Translations under genes and position numbers: made by a program | Shown: positions 54,901 to 64,000 of the stretch, piece after piece | Numbering within the stretch: position 1 is the first letter of the stretch | How the letters are laid out: each line of letters begins with the position of its first letter | Assembly: GCA_900104375.1 (NCBI GenBank) | Contig: LT629302.1 | Coordinates: forward strand, 1,116,001-1,180,000 | From: Flavobacteriaceae bacterium MAR_2010_188 | Lineage (GTDB): Bacteria; Bacteroidota; Bacteroidia; Flavobacteriales; Flavobacteriaceae | DNA length: 64,000 nt | Direction of reading: 5' to 3' | The notes under the pieces: model-generated | What the model saw: only the letters and a program-made list of their open reading frames with translations | Databases searched by the model: none | Told to the model about the DNA's origin: nothing

Positions 54901-56424
54901 ATTTTCATCATTAGAAATTAGCGAACCATTAAATATTTGATTTCCCAAGGTTCCGGCAATGGTAATGTCTTTGTAGTTATATCCGTTGTACATCAAATTG
55001 AAGACTTTACCTTCAACTTTTGTTTTAACGTTATCGATTGTAAATCCTTTTCCATCCACATCAACATTAAAAGAAGCAACACCTACTTGCTCATTCTCGA
55101 TTAACTTACCAAGATTAAATTCATCAAAAACAACGTTACCTACATAGCACGCGTTGTCGATGTCGTTAACCCTTTTCATATCCATATTACTTCTAATATG
55201 GCCCAGATTGGTTACGATATCCAAATCTGCCAGAATTGTAGATTTTGTGATATAGGATTGCCCGCTTATTTTAAAATTCCCAACCTTGGCAAACACAGAA
55301 GGCAAGGAACGACCCAAAACATTAGGCATAAACGAACGCAATTCGTAATAGTTGGATGACATATTGTAAAAGTCGCCATCCATGGCGAAGGAGTTCTCGG
55401 CTGGGTCTAAGAGATTCTTAAATTTTATATCTCCGTAGATCCTTGTATTGTTTGCCGAGTTCAATTTTAAATTTTTAAGCTGAAGGTCGTTAAGTGTACC
55501 CGAGATATCTACATCAATTCTTGCCGTTTGGTTATCTCCAAATTCATCGTAAAAATTATTAAGATCATTAAACCCAATATAGGAATCCTTGAAATTCGCG
55601 GTGATATTCACCTTATTTACAAAATCCCGAAACTCTTCCTGTACATAATTAAATTCCAAATCACCCTTTAATCGAGTCTCTGCTGTCTTCGCAACAAGAT
55701 TTCCGAAGGACATAGAAACCGGGGTAATCGCAAAATTAGTAACAAGATTTTGAAGCCTCAATCCGCGACTGTCCAAAAATTGCATAGTGTTAACGCGGGC
55801 AGTAACATTTGGCCCGTTAATCACCAAATTAGTTGCATTTAGATGAATCTGCTTAAATTCCAGAATCTTAGGGGTCTCTTTATTTTCATCTATAACCCTA
55901 AATATTCCGTCGTTTATGGAAACATCACTACTAGAAAAAAGGACAGTCTGTATTTCTTCGTTAGGGTTATCTTTTTGAAATTTATTTATGAATACATCAA
56001 GATTTGGGACAGAATCTCCTTTGTGAGTTTTTAGGTTGAAGGTTAGCTCGTCTAATTCAACATCTCCAAAAACCAGGTTGCCATTTGTAATATTTCTAAT
56101 ACTTCTAATGGAAGTATTTAAAGTATTAACGTTAATTAAGGTATCCTGTTTGTAATCTTCAATGTATACGTTGCGTAGCTGAATGTCGCCGTTAAACTTA
56201 AGCCTAACATATTTTACATTTATATTTGTTCCGAAATCATTATTGATCCGATCGGTGACATATTCCCCTAAAGAAGATTGAACTGAGGGAAAAGAAAGTA
56301 CCAAAACCAAAATAATAAATAGCAAGATTATTATCCCCGCTATTTTAGCCAGTATTTTTAGAAATTTTTTGATACTATTTAAAGTTATAACTTTGAATCC
56401 AAAATTAACAATTATTGTGCCCAA
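51916..56424 (-). CDS. TamB-like translocation and assembly module protein
   Basis: 1502 residues with one N-terminal membrane span (about 20-45), then a very long repetitive beta-helix of the AsmA/TamB superfamily, ending with the DUF490/TamB C-terminal region (about 1080-1470). TamB proteins bridge inner and outer membrane and move lipids or help assemble outer-membrane proteins. The called start is TTG at 56424; no ATG is nearby, and a promoter-like TAATTTTG at 56407-56400 lies inside this frame, so translation may begin later near the Ser-Ile-Lys-Lys codons. It is divergent from tsaD. Confidence 0.85.
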   Translation of the reverse strand: MGTIIVNFGFKVITLNSIKKFLKILAKIAGIIILLFIILVLVLSFPSVQSSLGEYVTDRINNDFGTNINVKYVRLKFNGDIQLRNVYIEDYKQDTLINVNTLNTSIRSIRNITNGNLVFGDVELDELTFNLKTHKGDSVPNLDVFINKFQKDNPNEEIQTVLFSSSDVSINDGIFRVIDENKETPKILEFKQIHLNATNLVINGPNVTARVNTMQFLDSRGLRLQNLVTNFAITPVSMSFGNLVAKTAETRLKGDLEFNYVQEEFRDFVNKVNITANFKDSYIGFNDLNNFYDEFGDNQTARIDVDISGTLNDLQLKNLKLNSANNTRIYGDIKFKNLLDPAENSFAMDGDFYNMSSNYYELRSFMPNVLGRSLPSVFAKVGNFKISGQSYITKSTILADLDIVTNLGHIRSNMDMKRVNDIDNACYVGNVVFDEFNLGKLIENEQVGVASFNVDVDGKGFTIDNVKTKVEGKVFNLMYNGYNYKDITIAGTLGNQIFNGSLISNDENFKLQFKGLADLSKEINTLDFTADVYYADLRALNFASKNNRSVFKGRVETSLKGSNIENAFGTLNFRNTTYANDNSDYFFQDFTITSSFNENVRTITINSPDIITGGVTGDFRIANLGKLITNSLGSLYTNYVPNFLEEQEYLDFDFKIYNKIIEVFYPELVIGANTSLKGHIETDEKGFKLNFITPQIKWREDFANDVSLKIDNGNPLYNTYIELDSLHTGVYNLSEFSLINVTKRDTLFIETQFKGGKTNADTYDLSMFYTIDPENKSVVGFKKSKFNFKENDWFINENKNAQNKVVFDRQFNEFVIYDLVVNHEEEEIALSGALRDSTYKQLNVDFTEVQLAKITPSIDSLSMRGKVNGRLNLQQEGGIYLPSSDVEISNLEVNDIQLGNLKAKVSGNRSLTNYSVDVILQNDNIKSLVAKGNVDVSKDNSKLDLDVSFEEFLLDPLAPLGEGVITNIRGFVSGTARVTGDLSQPSIDGELLLDNAGLTIDYLNVDYAFDFDSRVELNNQQFIFKDVDMTDSEFFSTATLNGFISHNNFQDWKLGLDIETDRLLVLNTKYTEESLFYGTAFMEGTAELVGPTDQLTINVDATTAQGTVFKIPLNDFETYGDNSFIHFLSPEEKQARLRGEEIVETDIKGLELNFDLIVEPNADIEIVIDRNSGSTIQGNGYGNLLFEINTNGKFKMFGDFSVEEGIYNFAYGGLIERKIEVEPGGSLLWSGNPLDAQINLKAIYRTQANPSVLLDNPINRSIPVVLEINLTGQLEQPEPDFNFLFPNLSSTVKSELDYRLDTRERRENQALFLLASGTFASEIGLGQQAYGTISDRLNSLVNSFITDDNGKIQVGLNYQIGENTTDYRTDDRVGLTLSTDISERVRLNGKVGVPVGGVTQTVIAGDVQVDILLNEEGTLIAKFFNRENNIRNFGEKLGYTQGIGISYNVEFDTFKELFMTILSGKDKDAEILQIEADEASTVEEENLPSFIKMKPKNRKKIQ
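56369..56395 (+). promoter_or_regulatory. Predicted promoter for tsaD inside the tamB 5' region
   Basis: TTG (56369-56371), a 16-nt spacer and TAACTTTG (56388-56395) closely fit the flavobacterial promoter consensus (usual spacer 17-23). The start site would be near 56402, giving a short leader to the tsaD ATG. The element overlaps the beginning of tamB on the other strand. Confidence 0.5.
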
Positions 56425-56433
56425 TTAAGGCCC

Positions 56434-57456
56434 ATGACCACACAAGATATCTACATTCTAGGCATTGAGTCATCGTGCGATGACACTGCCGCCGCAGTAC
56501 TTATTAACGATAGGATTTTGAGTAATGTTGTTGCTAACCAAAGTATCCACCAAGAATACGGCGGAGTAGTTCCAGAACTGGCTTCGCGCGCGCATCAGCA
56601 AAATATTGTCCCGGTAGTTGATCTGGCCATAAAAAAATCTAATATTTCTAAAAAGCAATTAAGCGCGATTGCCTTTACAAGAGGTCCAGGATTAATGGGT
56701 TCTCTTTTGGTCGGCACTTCTTTTGCAAAATCTTTGGCGTACGGACTCGATATTCCCCTTATTGATGTAAATCATATGCAGGCTCATATTCTTGCCCATT
56801 TTATAGATGAAGAAAATTACTCTAAACCTCCATTTCCTTTTTTGGCGATGACCATCTCTGGCGGGCACACCCAAATAGTAAAAGTTTCCGATTATTTTAA
56901 TATGGAAATTATTGGCGAAACCATTGATGATGCGGTTGGTGAAGCGTTTGATAAAAGCGGAAAGATTCTAGGTCTTGGTTATCCTGCCGGTCCTGAAATT
57001 GACAAATTGGCCAAATTAGGAAATCCAAAAGCGTTTAAATTTACTCGGCCAAAGGTTGATGGTCTTAACTTTAGCTTTTCTGGTTTAAAGACTGCAATCC
57101 TTTATTTTATTCAAGCTGAAACTAAGAAAGACCCAAATTTCATTCAAGATAATTTAAACGATATCTGCGCCTCTATTCAATATACAATAATCGGAATCTT
57201 AATCGATAAATTGAAAATGGCATCTAAGGAAACCGGTATAAACCACATTGCAATTGGAGGCGGGGTTTCTGCCAATTCCGGGATTAGAACTGCACTGAAA
57301 AATGGTGAGAAAAAATTTGGATGGACAACCTACGTCCCAAAATTTGAATACACCACCGATAATGCAGCGATGATTGCAATTGTTGGCTATTTAAAATATC
57401 TGAATAATGACTTTAGCAACCCCAATGTAAGCGCTTCTTCGCGCTTAAAAATTTAA
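56434..57456 (+). CDS. tsaD: tRNA N6-adenosine threonylcarbamoyltransferase (Kae1/TsaD)
   Basis: 340 residues, catalysing the final step of t6A tRNA modification at position 37. The ASKHA motifs are ILGIESSCDDTAAAV at the start, metal ligands H114 and H118 in VNHMQAHILAH, and the nucleotide loop SGGHTQIV, ending with GGGVSANSGIR. It needs TsaB, TsaC and TsaE, which are not in this window. It is convergent with truA, their stop codons overlapping by four bases, and divergent from tamB. Confidence 0.96.
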   Translation: MTTQDIYILGIESSCDDTAAAVLINDRILSNVVANQSIHQEYGGVVPELASRAHQQNIVPVVDLAIKKSNISKKQLSAIAFTRGPGLMGSLLVGTSFAKSLAYGLDIPLIDVNHMQAHILAHFIDEENYSKPPFPFLAMTISGGHTQIVKVSDYFNMEIIGETIDDAVGEAFDKSGKILGLGYPAGPEIDKLAKLGNPKAFKFTRPKVDGLNFSFSGLKTAILYFIQAETKKDPNFIQDNLNDICASIQYTIIGILIDKLKMASKETGINHIAIGGGVSANSGIRTALKNGEKKFGWTTYVPKFEYTTDNAAMIAIVGYLKYLNNDFSNPNVSASSRLKI

Positions 57457-58241
57457 TCGGACTTCTGATTAAAATCAATGGAATGAAGAATCAGTCCTGA
57501 GGCGGGGGCAATATAAACCATCGATGTTTCATAACCTTCCTCTAGACTCTCCCTGATAGAATTTAAATCTCGGTCACCTCTACCCAATTCCACTAAAGTG
57601 CCCATCATTAATCTAATCTGATTTCTACCAAAACCTGATGATTTCAACTTTAACAAATAGCTCTTTTCTGGAAAGAAATTAGCTGTGTAAACAGAATTTT
57701 CTATTAATTCAGATTTCTCAATGGTTCTGAACGTTTTATTTTTCTCCGAACTCTTATAGCAGTAAGCTTTAAAATTATGTCGTCCTTCAAATAATCTAGC
57801 GCCTTTTTGCATCGATTTAATATCTAAGTCATCCAAAAATGTAGTCATGATCGGGGCACAAAATGGATGAAACTTATCGCCATAGGCAAATAAATAATGA
57901 TATTCCTTTTGCTTACTATTTTGAATAATATTAAAATCCTGAGCAACTTCTTCAACCGAAAGTGCTCTTATATCTTGCGGAAGGTTGATATTGAAATCTT
58001 TTAGAAAAGCTTCAATATCTGTAATTGGTTCTTGAAGAAACAATTCAAAAGCGGCGGATTCCGCGGAAACCATGGCGTCGGTTCTTCCTGCTCCAAGAGA
58101 TTTAAATGTATTTTCTCCTAAAACATATTTTAAAGTTCGGTCTACCATCCTATGAATCGTTTTCAGTTTTGGCTGCTTTTGCCAGCCATGAAAACGATAA
58201 CCTAAAAATTGAATTTTTACTAAGTAGAAATACTTGTGCAA
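57453..58241 (-). CDS. truA: tRNA pseudouridine synthase A
   Basis: 262 residues. The catalytic aspartate is D55 in GAGRTDAMVSA, with VEEVAQDFNIIQ and later FLLDD-like strands completing the TruA fold. It makes pseudouridine at positions 38-40 of the anticodon stem. It follows hisIE by 11 bases, so it is likely read through from the his operon. The two tRNA-modifying genes truA and tsaD meet tail to tail here. Confidence 0.92.
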   Translation of the reverse strand: MHKYFYLVKIQFLGYRFHGWQKQPKLKTIHRMVDRTLKYVLGENTFKSLGAGRTDAMVSAESAAFELFLQEPITDIEAFLKDFNINLPQDIRALSVEEVAQDFNIIQNSKQKEYHYLFAYGDKFHPFCAPIMTTFLDDLDIKSMQKGARLFEGRHNFKAYCYKSSEKNKTFRTIEKSELIENSVYTANFFPEKSYLLKLKSSGFGRNQIRLMMGTLVELGRGDRDLNSIRESLEEGYETSMVYIAPASGLILHSIDFNQKSD

Positions 58242-58252
58242 ACTAAAAAAGA

Positions 58253-58861
58253 TTAACCTTTGGAAATATGTCGCTGCTTTAGAATTTCAACAATATCGCT
58301 TAATTGGAAGCCTTTCGCTTGTAACAAAATTAGGTAGTGAAAAAGCAAATCTGCACTTTCATTTAAGAACAAATCATCGTTAGAATCCATTGCTTCAATA
58401 ACGGTCTCTACCGCCTCCTCTCCTACTTTCTGCGCAATTTTATTTATGCCATCTGCAAACAAAGAAGATACATAGGATTTTTCAGAATTAGAATCTTCCT
58501 TACGTTCAGAAATGATCTGTTCTAGAGTATCTAAAAAACCAAAATTCTGATCGTTGTTTTCGTTCCAGCAAGTATCAGAACCAGTGTGACAAGTTGGTCC
58601 TTCAGGATTTACCGAAATAAGTAAAGTGTCATTATCACAATCCAGCTTAATATTTACGACATTTAAAACATTGCCGCTTTCTTCTCCTTTGGTCCAAAGT
58701 CTTTGTTTACTTCTGCTATAGAAAGTAACGAAATTGGTTTGATTTGTTTTAAGGAAAGCTTCTTCATTCATATAACCAAGCATCAAAACATTCTTGGTCT
58801 CGTTATCCTGAATGATTGCTGGCACTAATCCATCTGCATTTTTATCAAAATCAATTATCAT
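58253..58861 (-). CDS. hisIE: Phosphoribosyl-AMP cyclohydrolase / phosphoribosyl-ATP pyrophosphatase (fused)
   Basis: 202 residues. The N-terminal HisI half has the zinc-binding LGYMNEEA, and CHTGSDTCW. The C-terminal HisE half has EEAVETVIEAM and FHYLILLQ. Together they perform the second and third steps of histidine synthesis. It directly follows hisF (six-base gap). Confidence 0.95.
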   Translation of the reverse strand: MIIDFDKNADGLVPAIIQDNETKNVLMLGYMNEEAFLKTNQTNFVTFYSRSKQRLWTKGEESGNVLNVVNIKLDCDNDTLLISVNPEGPTCHTGSDTCWNENNDQNFGFLDTLEQIISERKEDSNSEKSYVSSLFADGINKIAQKVGEEAVETVIEAMDSNDDLFLNESADLLFHYLILLQAKGFQLSDIVEILKQRHISKG

Positions 58862-58866
58862 AAATC

Positions 58867-59622
58867 TTAAAGTCTTACTGGTATATTTTTTTGAGAAAGT
58901 TCTCTTTTTAAATCGAGGATTTCAACTTCGCCGTAATGAAAAATACTTGCAGCCAATGCGGCATCTGCTTTGCCTATGTTGAAGGTATCTATAAAATGTT
59001 GGACATTTCCGCCGCCGCCAGAAGCAATTATAGGAATATTTACAATATCTGAAAGTTTCGATAAAGCTTCATCTGCAAATCCATTTTTGGTTCCATCATG
59101 GTCCATAGACGTGAATAAAATCTCACCTGCTCCAAGTGATTCAACCTCTTTTGCCCAGTCGAATAAATCAAGCTCAGTTGGTATTGAACCTCCGGCCAAA
59201 TACACCTTCCAATTGCCATCAATCTGTTTAGCGTCTATTGCCACAACAATGCACTGACTCCCAAATTTATCAGATAATTCTTTTATTAATTCTGGACGTT
59301 TTACAGCGGCAGAATTTATCGAGACCTTATCAGCGCCGCAGTGCAAAAGAGCATCTACATCTTCAATGCTAGAAATTCCACCACCAATTGTAAAAGGAAT
59401 ATCAATTTGTTCAGCAACTCTCAAAGACAGGTCTAACATTGTCTTTCTACCTTCCAGTGTCGCAGAGATATCTAGGAAGACAAGCTCGTCGGCACCGTTT
59501 TCAGCATATTTTTTCGCTAGTTCTACCGGGTCGCCTGCGTCACGTAAATCTAAAAAGTTGATGCCTTTTACGGTTCTGCCGTCTTTTACGTCTAAACAAG
59601 GAATTATTCTTTTGGTCAACAT
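58867..59622 (-). CDS. hisF: Imidazole glycerol phosphate synthase, cyclase subunit
   Basis: 251 residues in a TIM barrel. Characteristic start [22 protein letters not shown], and ISSIEDV and ASIFHYGE near the end. Catalytic aspartates lie in CLDVKDG and in the VVAIDAK strand. It acts with HisH to make the imidazole ring and AICAR. It follows hisA by 11 bases. Confidence 0.96.
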   Translation of the reverse strand: MLTKRIIPCLDVKDGRTVKGINFLDLRDAGDPVELAKKYAENGADELVFLDISATLEGRKTMLDLSLRVAEQIDIPFTIGGGISSIEDVDALLHCGADKVSINSAAVKRPELIKELSDKFGSQCIVVAIDAKQIDGNWKVYLAGGSIPTELDLFDWAKEVESLGAGEILFTSMDHDGTKNGFADEALSKLSDIVNIPIIASGGGGNVQHFIDTFNIGKADAALAASIFHYGEVEILDLKRELSQKNIPVRL

Positions 59623-59633
59623 TTACTAAGTTA

Positions 59634-60368
59634 TTAAGCGTGACTTTCTAAATCCCTTAAGTTGATTTTGTTTTCGTAAAGAGCTTTACCAACAATGACA
59701 CCTTCGCAGCCTAAATCTTCAAGCCTGTTGATATCTTCAATTGAGGAAACTCCACCTGAAGCAATCAGTTTTATATTTTGATCTGAAGATTGATTTTCAA
59801 ATTCTTTTAATATTTCCGAATAAAGATCAAATGACGGACCTTCTAACATCCCATCCTTAGAAATATCGGTACAAATAACATAGCGTAATCCTTTGGCGCG
59901 ATAATCTTTTATATATGGAATTACCTCTTCATCACTTTGATCCTTCCAACCGTTAATGGATATTTTTCTGTCCCTACAATCGGCGCCCAAAATTATTTTT
60001 TGACTTCCATATTTAGCAATCCAACTTTCAAAAAGCTTAGGATTTTTTATCGCAATGCTGCCACCGGTAATTTGTCTCGCTCCTGAATTAAAAGCGATAT
60101 GCAAGTCCTCGTTGGTTTTAAGACCACCACCAAAATCTATTTTAAGATTTGTCTTGGTAGATACTTGCTCTAAAACTTTATAGTTAATTATTGCGCCCGC
60201 TTTAGCGCCGTCTAGGTCTACGATATGAACATATTCTATCCCGTGATTTTCGAATTTCTTCGCAACTTCCACTGGATTTTCGTTGTATATTTTTTTGGAG
60301 TTATAGTCACCTTGGGTCAATCGCACACATTTTCCATCAATGATATCTATAGCTGGGATAATTCTCAT
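59634..60368 (-). CDS. hisA: ProFAR isomerase
   Basis: 244 residues, TIM barrel. Start [22 protein letters not shown], with the phosphate-binding [10 protein letters not shown] and [10 protein letters not shown] loops. It isomerises ProFAR to PRFAR in histidine synthesis. Lies between hisH (97-bp gap) and hisF. Confidence 0.96.
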   Translation of the reverse strand: MRIIPAIDIIDGKCVRLTQGDYNSKKIYNENPVEVAKKFENHGIEYVHIVDLDGAKAGAIINYKVLEQVSTKTNLKIDFGGGLKTNEDLHIAFNSGARQITGGSIAIKNPKLFESWIAKYGSQKIILGADCRDRKISINGWKDQSDEEVIPYIKDYRAKGLRYVICTDISKDGMLEGPSFDLYSEILKEFENQSSDQNIKLIASGGVSSIEDINRLEDLGCEGVIVGKALYENKINLRDLESHA

Positions 60369-60465
60369 TTATACTTTTTAGTTGTTCGTAGTCTATGTTA
60401 TTTATTAGATTGTGGTGTTTGGTCCTTATTTATAATTTCTAATTTATCTTCTTTCTTCTAGAAAA

Positions 60466-61047
60466 TCATATTACCAGAAAGTTCTTCAATATTTGTTGTC
60501 CTGCCTTGCTGCTTTTTTCTGGATGAAATTGAACTCCATAAAAGTTATCTTTTTTTAAAGCTGAAGCATACTCGATTCCATATTCTGTGATTGCAATAGT
60601 TTCTTCACATTTATCCGCGTAAAAACTGTGAACAAGATACATATATTCAGAATCCTTTACACCATCGAAGAGGTTAGATTGCAGTTTTTTTATGGTATTC
60701 CATCCCATATGCGGGACTTTTAAATCATTATTAAACTTCTTCACAGTCGTATTAAACACTCCCAATCCCACAGTATTCCCTTCTTCGGAAGAATTGCAAA
60801 GTAGTTGCATGCCGAGGCAGATTCCTAATACCGGTTGTTTAAGTTTTGGTATAAGCTCATGCAAATCCTGTTTCTTCAACATTTTTATAGCTGAACTTGC
60901 CTCACCTACTCCTGGAAAAATGACTTTGTCCGCCGTTTGTATTTCTTCCCAATTGTTCGTCAACTTTGCATCAATGCCTAAACGTTGAAATGCAAATTGC
61001 AAGCTTTTGATGTTTCCCGCGCCGTAATCTATTATTGCTACCTCCAT
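60466..61047 (-). CDS. hisH: Imidazole glycerol phosphate synthase, glutaminase subunit
   Basis: 193 residues, class-I glutamine amidotransferase. Nucleophile in GICLGMQLLC and the His-Glu pair in VQFHPEKSS. It supplies ammonia to HisF. The start overlaps the hisB stop by one base. The 97-bp gap to hisA is the largest inside the operon and has no clear feature. Confidence 0.95.
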   Translation of the reverse strand: MEVAIIDYGAGNIKSLQFAFQRLGIDAKLTNNWEEIQTADKVIFPGVGEASSAIKMLKKQDLHELIPKLKQPVLGICLGMQLLCNSSEEGNTVGLGVFNTTVKKFNNDLKVPHMGWNTIKKLQSNLFDGVKDSEYMYLVHSFYADKCEETIAITEYGIEYASALKKDNFYGVQFHPEKSSKAGQQILKNFLVI

Positions 61048-62180
61048 TAAAGCATTCCTTTAGTCGAAGGTAAAATCATTTTTTCAACATCACGTTTTAC
61101 AGCCATTTTAATGGCCTTTGCAAATGCCTTAAATATTGCTTCGATTTTATGATGTTCGTTGCGACCTTCGGCCTTTATATTTAAATTGCATTTGGCTGAA
61201 TCGGTAAAGGATTTGAAAAAGTGATAGAACATTTCTGTCGGCATATCACCTATTTTCTCTCTATTAAAATCTGCTTCCCAGACCAACCAATTTCTACCTC
61301 CAAAATCAATCGCGGCTTGTGCTAGACAATCGTCCATAGGCAAACAAAATCCGTATCTTTCAATACCTAATTTATCAGAAAGAGCTTTGTTGAAAACTTC
61401 TCCCAAGGCAATCGCGGTATCTTCAATGGTATGGTGTTCGTCTACTTCTAGATCGCCATTTACTTTTATGTCTAAATCAACCTGACCGTGTCTAGACAAT
61501 TGGTCTAACATATGGTCGAAAAAATTAAGTCCTGTATCAATATTGCTTTTTCCGGTTCCGTCTAGGTTTACTTTTATGTTGATATCGGTTTCATTTGTTT
61601 TTCTTGAAACCGAATAGGTTCGATTTTCAACCTTTAAAAATTCGTAAATATCCTTCCAATTATCAGTTTCTAAAGCCTTAGTTTCATCTAGTTGAGATTT
61701 ATCAGCATTTATTTCTCCTTCTCCTAATTGGGTTTCATGATTAATAAAAATCCCTTTGGCACCGAGATTTTTTGCTAATTCTATATCGGTTAATCTGTCA
61801 CCGATGACATAAGAATTTTTTAAATCGAATTGATCTGTAAAATACTCTGTGAGAAGTCCAGTATTTGGTTTTCTGGTTGGCGCATTGTCCTTTGCATAAG
61901 TTTTATCAATAAATACTTTATCGAATAGAATGTTTTCATTTTTAAAGGTGTCCATCATAAAATTATGCACTTCCCAAAAATTCTTTTCGGGATGGGATTC
62001 TGTACCCAAACCATCTTGATTGGTCACCATCACTAATTGATAGTCTAACTCATCAGCGATTTTACCTAGATAATAAAACACTTTAGGTAGAAATTCCAGT
62101 TTTTGAAATGAATCGATTTGCTCGTCGGCTGGTTCCTTAATAAGCGTCCCATCTCTATCTATAAATAATACTTTTTTCAT
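61047..62180 (-). CDS. hisB: Bifunctional histidinol-phosphatase / imidazoleglycerol-phosphate dehydratase
   Basis: 377 residues. Residues 1-165 are a HAD phosphatase (FIDRDGTLI at the start, [16 protein letters not shown] later). Residues about 185-377 are the IGP dehydratase with [13 protein letters not shown] and [15 protein letters not shown] metal-binding segments. The fusion is the common form in Bacteroidota. It catalyses steps six and eight of the pathway. hisC is immediately upstream. Confidence 0.96.
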   Translation of the reverse strand: MKKVLFIDRDGTLIKEPADEQIDSFQKLEFLPKVFYYLGKIADELDYQLVMVTNQDGLGTESHPEKNFWEVHNFMMDTFKNENILFDKVFIDKTYAKDNAPTRKPNTGLLTEYFTDQFDLKNSYVIGDRLTDIELAKNLGAKGIFINHETQLGEGEINADKSQLDETKALETDNWKDIYEFLKVENRTYSVSRKTNETDINIKVNLDGTGKSNIDTGLNFFDHMLDQLSRHGQVDLDIKVNGDLEVDEHHTIEDTAIALGEVFNKALSDKLGIERYGFCLPMDDCLAQAAIDFGGRNWLVWEADFNREKIGDMPTEMFYHFFKSFTDSAKCNLNIKAEGRNEHHKIEAIFKAFAKAIKMAVKRDVEKMILPSTKGML

Positions 62181-62181
62181 C

Positions 62182-63240
62182 TTAATTTTGACTTATATTT
62201 TTTGCAACTATCATTAATTTTTGGTTTTCTAGAGTTGTACCGATTGTAAACCGAAGACAGTTTTTGCATAAGGGTTCATTAGTTCTGTTCCTAACAATTA
62301 TACCGTTCTCCATAAATTGCTGATATCTCTTATCTGCATCATCAACACGAACTAGAAGAAAGTTTGCATCAGAGTGAAATATTTTTACCACAAAAATAAC
62401 CTCTCTAAGTTCACTGACTAATTTCTTCCTTTCAGCTTTAATTTCCTTGATCTGTTTATCAGTTTCATCGCTGGAATTTAAACCTTGTAAGGCCCGTTGT
62501 TGGGTCAATTCATTTATGTTATACGGAGGTTTTATTCTATTCAAAATTCGGATAATCTCATTGGAGGCATAACAAATTCCGAGTCGGATACCTGCCATTC
62601 CGTGTGCCTTAGAAAGTGTTTGGGTAACGATAAGGTTAGGAAATTCATCTAATCTTTCGCTCCAGCTTTTATAATCAGTAAAATCCAGATAAGCTTCATC
62701 AATAACTACCAATCCATTAAATTCTTGGAGAAGTTTTTCAATCTTATGAACTTGAAATAAATTAGATGTTGGATTGTTTGGCGAACAGATAAATAATAAT
62801 TTACTGGAAGTATTCTGCTTCTTTAAGATTGCTTCAACATTAGGTTGAAAGTTTTCGGACAACAGAACTTCTCGGCACTCAATGTCATTAACATTCGCGA
62901 GCACCTTATACATCCCGTAGGTTGGCGGAAGAATAATTACATTGTCCGTTTTTGGCTCACAAAATGCTCTAAAAATCAAATCCAGCACTTCATCGCTACC
63001 ATTGCCTAACAGGATATTTTCTGTATTAATATTTTTAATTTTACCAATTTTAATTTTTAAACGTGTCTGCTGCGGATCTGGATAACGATTTACCCCGTTG
63101 TTGAAAGGATTTTCGTTGGCGTCCAAAAAAACCAAATCTTCATCGTTGCTCTTAAACTCATCTCTGGCAGATGAATATGATTTAAGGTTTTTTACATTTT
63201 GCCTAACAAAATCTTCTAAGTTGAAATCGGTTTTCATCAT
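62182..63240 (-). CDS. hisC: Histidinol-phosphate aminotransferase
   Basis: 352 residues, fold-type I PLP enzyme. The PLP lysine is in [14 protein letters not shown], and [10 protein letters not shown] with YPDPQQTRL marks the N-terminal substrate-binding part. The ATG overlaps the hisD stop by four bases (ATGA). It transaminates imidazole-acetol phosphate. Confidence 0.95.
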   Translation of the reverse strand: MMKTDFNLEDFVRQNVKNLKSYSSARDEFKSNDEDLVFLDANENPFNNGVNRYPDPQQTRLKIKIGKIKNINTENILLGNGSDEVLDLIFRAFCEPKTDNVIILPPTYGMYKVLANVNDIECREVLLSENFQPNVEAILKKQNTSSKLLFICSPNNPTSNLFQVHKIEKLLQEFNGLVVIDEAYLDFTDYKSWSERLDEFPNLIVTQTLSKAHGMAGIRLGICYASNEIIRILNRIKPPYNINELTQQRALQGLNSSDETDKQIKEIKAERKKLVSELREVIFVVKIFHSDANFLLVRVDDADKRYQQFMENGIIVRNRTNEPLCKNCLRFTIGTTLENQKLMIVAKNISQN

Positions 63241-64000
63241 TTTGAAGTTAAATCACTTAATCTTAGAGTTACGGAATTTTTATGGGCTTGAAGCCCTTCA
63301 GCCGCGGCTAATTCCTCAATAGATGGACCGATATTTTTGATGCCTTCTTCACTTATTTTCTGAAAGGTTACACTCTTCAAAAAACTCTCGAGATTTACAC
63401 CAGAATACGCTTTGCTAAATCCGTTGGTCGGCAAGGTATGGTTGGTACCAGAAGCATAATCACCTGCGGATTCTGGAGTGTAATTTCCAATAAAAACTGA
63501 ACCAGCGTTATTTATTCCATTTATAAAAAAGTCTTCATTTTCTGAACAGATTATAAAATGTTCAGGAGCATATTCATTTATCATTTCTAGCGCCTTCTCA
63601 TCCGATTCTACCAAAATCAATTTTGAGTTCTTTATCGCTTTTTTTGCAATCTCAACTCTAGGTAAATCCTTTATCTGTTTATCGACTTCTTCTGAAACTT
63701 TTTTAATCATTTCCTTTGAAGTCGAAACTAAAATAACCTGACTGTCCGCGCCGTGTTCGGCCTGACTCAATAAATCTGAAGCAACGTAAGATGGTTTGGC
63801 CGAATCGTCAGCAAAAACTAGAAGCTCGCTCGGTCCTGCTGGCATATCTATTGCAACCCCGAATTTTGTAGCAAGTTGTTTTGCGATGGTCACAAATTGA
63901 TTGCCTGGACCGAAAATCTTATAAACTTTTTCGACTGAATTAGTTCCAAAAGTCATAGCCGCAATTGCTTGAATGCCCCCAATTTTATAAATCTTGGTGA
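63237..64000 (-). CDS. hisD: Histidinol dehydrogenase (partial, 5' part beyond window)
   Basis: The frame is open from 63237 to the window end; I extend it past the internal Met at 63956 because the preceding codons read KIYKIGGIQAIAA, which is standard HisD. It shows IFGPGNQFVTIAK and DMPAGPSELLVFAD near the start of the visible part and VGNYTPESAGDYA-type residues further on. It catalyses the last two steps of histidine synthesis. It is the first his gene visible in the operon; hisG is expected further upstream, outside the window. Confidence 0.95.
   Translation of the reverse strand, partial: TKIYKIGGIQAIAAMTFGTNSVEKVYKIFGPGNQFVTIAKQLATKFGVAIDMPAGPSELLVFADDSAKPSYVASDLLSQAEHGADSQVILVSTSKEMIKKVSEEVDKQIKDLPRVEIAKKAIKNSKLILVESDEKALEMINEYAPEHFIICSENEDFFINGINNAGSVFIGNYTPESAGDYASGTNHTLPTNGFSKAYSGVNLESFLKSVTFQKISEEGIKNIGPSIEELAAAEGLQAHKNSVTLRLSDLTSK

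Overview
The low G+C content, the lipoprotein and SLC signal styles, TAnnTTTG-type promoter boxes, DUF4251, DUF6268 and TPR-LuxR type families, and a bifunctional hisB inside a compact his operon all point to a member of the Bacteroidota, most likely a Flavobacteriaceae chromosome. The genus cannot be fixed from sequence alone. I saw no tRNA, rRNA, CRISPR array, insertion sequence or phage gene. The window is mainly housekeeping and envelope genes, with one clear accessory island around 32-38 kb.

Layout. 0-5 kb: a decayed SLC12-like transporter fragment, a lipoprotein with a metzincin-type zinc motif, a D-threonine aldolase/DSD-like PLP enzyme, a CHRD/SOD-like lipoprotein and a membrane TPR-HTH regulator. 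5.2-10 kb: a three-subunit molybdenum aldehyde oxidase operon (paoABC-like) and a DUF4251 lipoprotein. 10-14 kb: a cupin plus two SDR genes (one SDR has lost the catalytic Tyr and Lys), then aguB-aguA for agmatine to putrescine. 14-24 kb: small stress and membrane proteins, a beta-barrel protein, a GMC oxidoreductase with an inserted membrane hairpin, DoxX, a 1008-residue BNR-propeller protein, a LolA-like protein and a fasciclin lipoprotein. 24-32 kb: an EamA exporter, CorA with a GTN instead of GMN signature, a group of small stress proteins (PPOX-type, YtxH-like, CsbD, cold-shock), PhoD phosphatase and the NhaD antiporter.

32.0-37.2 kb is the most interesting part. A TIR-domain protein with two further TIR/DUF4062-like segments overlaps by one base the start of a 1187-residue STAND NTPase that has a single membrane span and a large C-terminal propeller. 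This looks like a two-gene, NTP-dependent conflict or immunity module. An inverted repeat flanks its predicted promoter box, and an orphan membrane-sensor protein lies convergent to it.

37-49 kb: PepSY-like, EEP-family, AraC, two OmpA lipoproteins, lipocalin, thioesterase, DUF2461, MscS and a second (canonical) CorA. 49-52 kb: pfkA-gapA-sugar kinase. 52-57.5 kb: a TamB-like giant protein divergent from tsaD with only 9 bp between the called starts. 57.5-64 kb: the his operon hisD-C-B-H-A-F-IE running leftwards, followed by truA. hisD is cut by the window end.

Most transcription units end at strong hairpin terminators, many shared between convergent genes, and these are listed. Gene functions are inferred from motifs and remembered family patterns; no database search was run.
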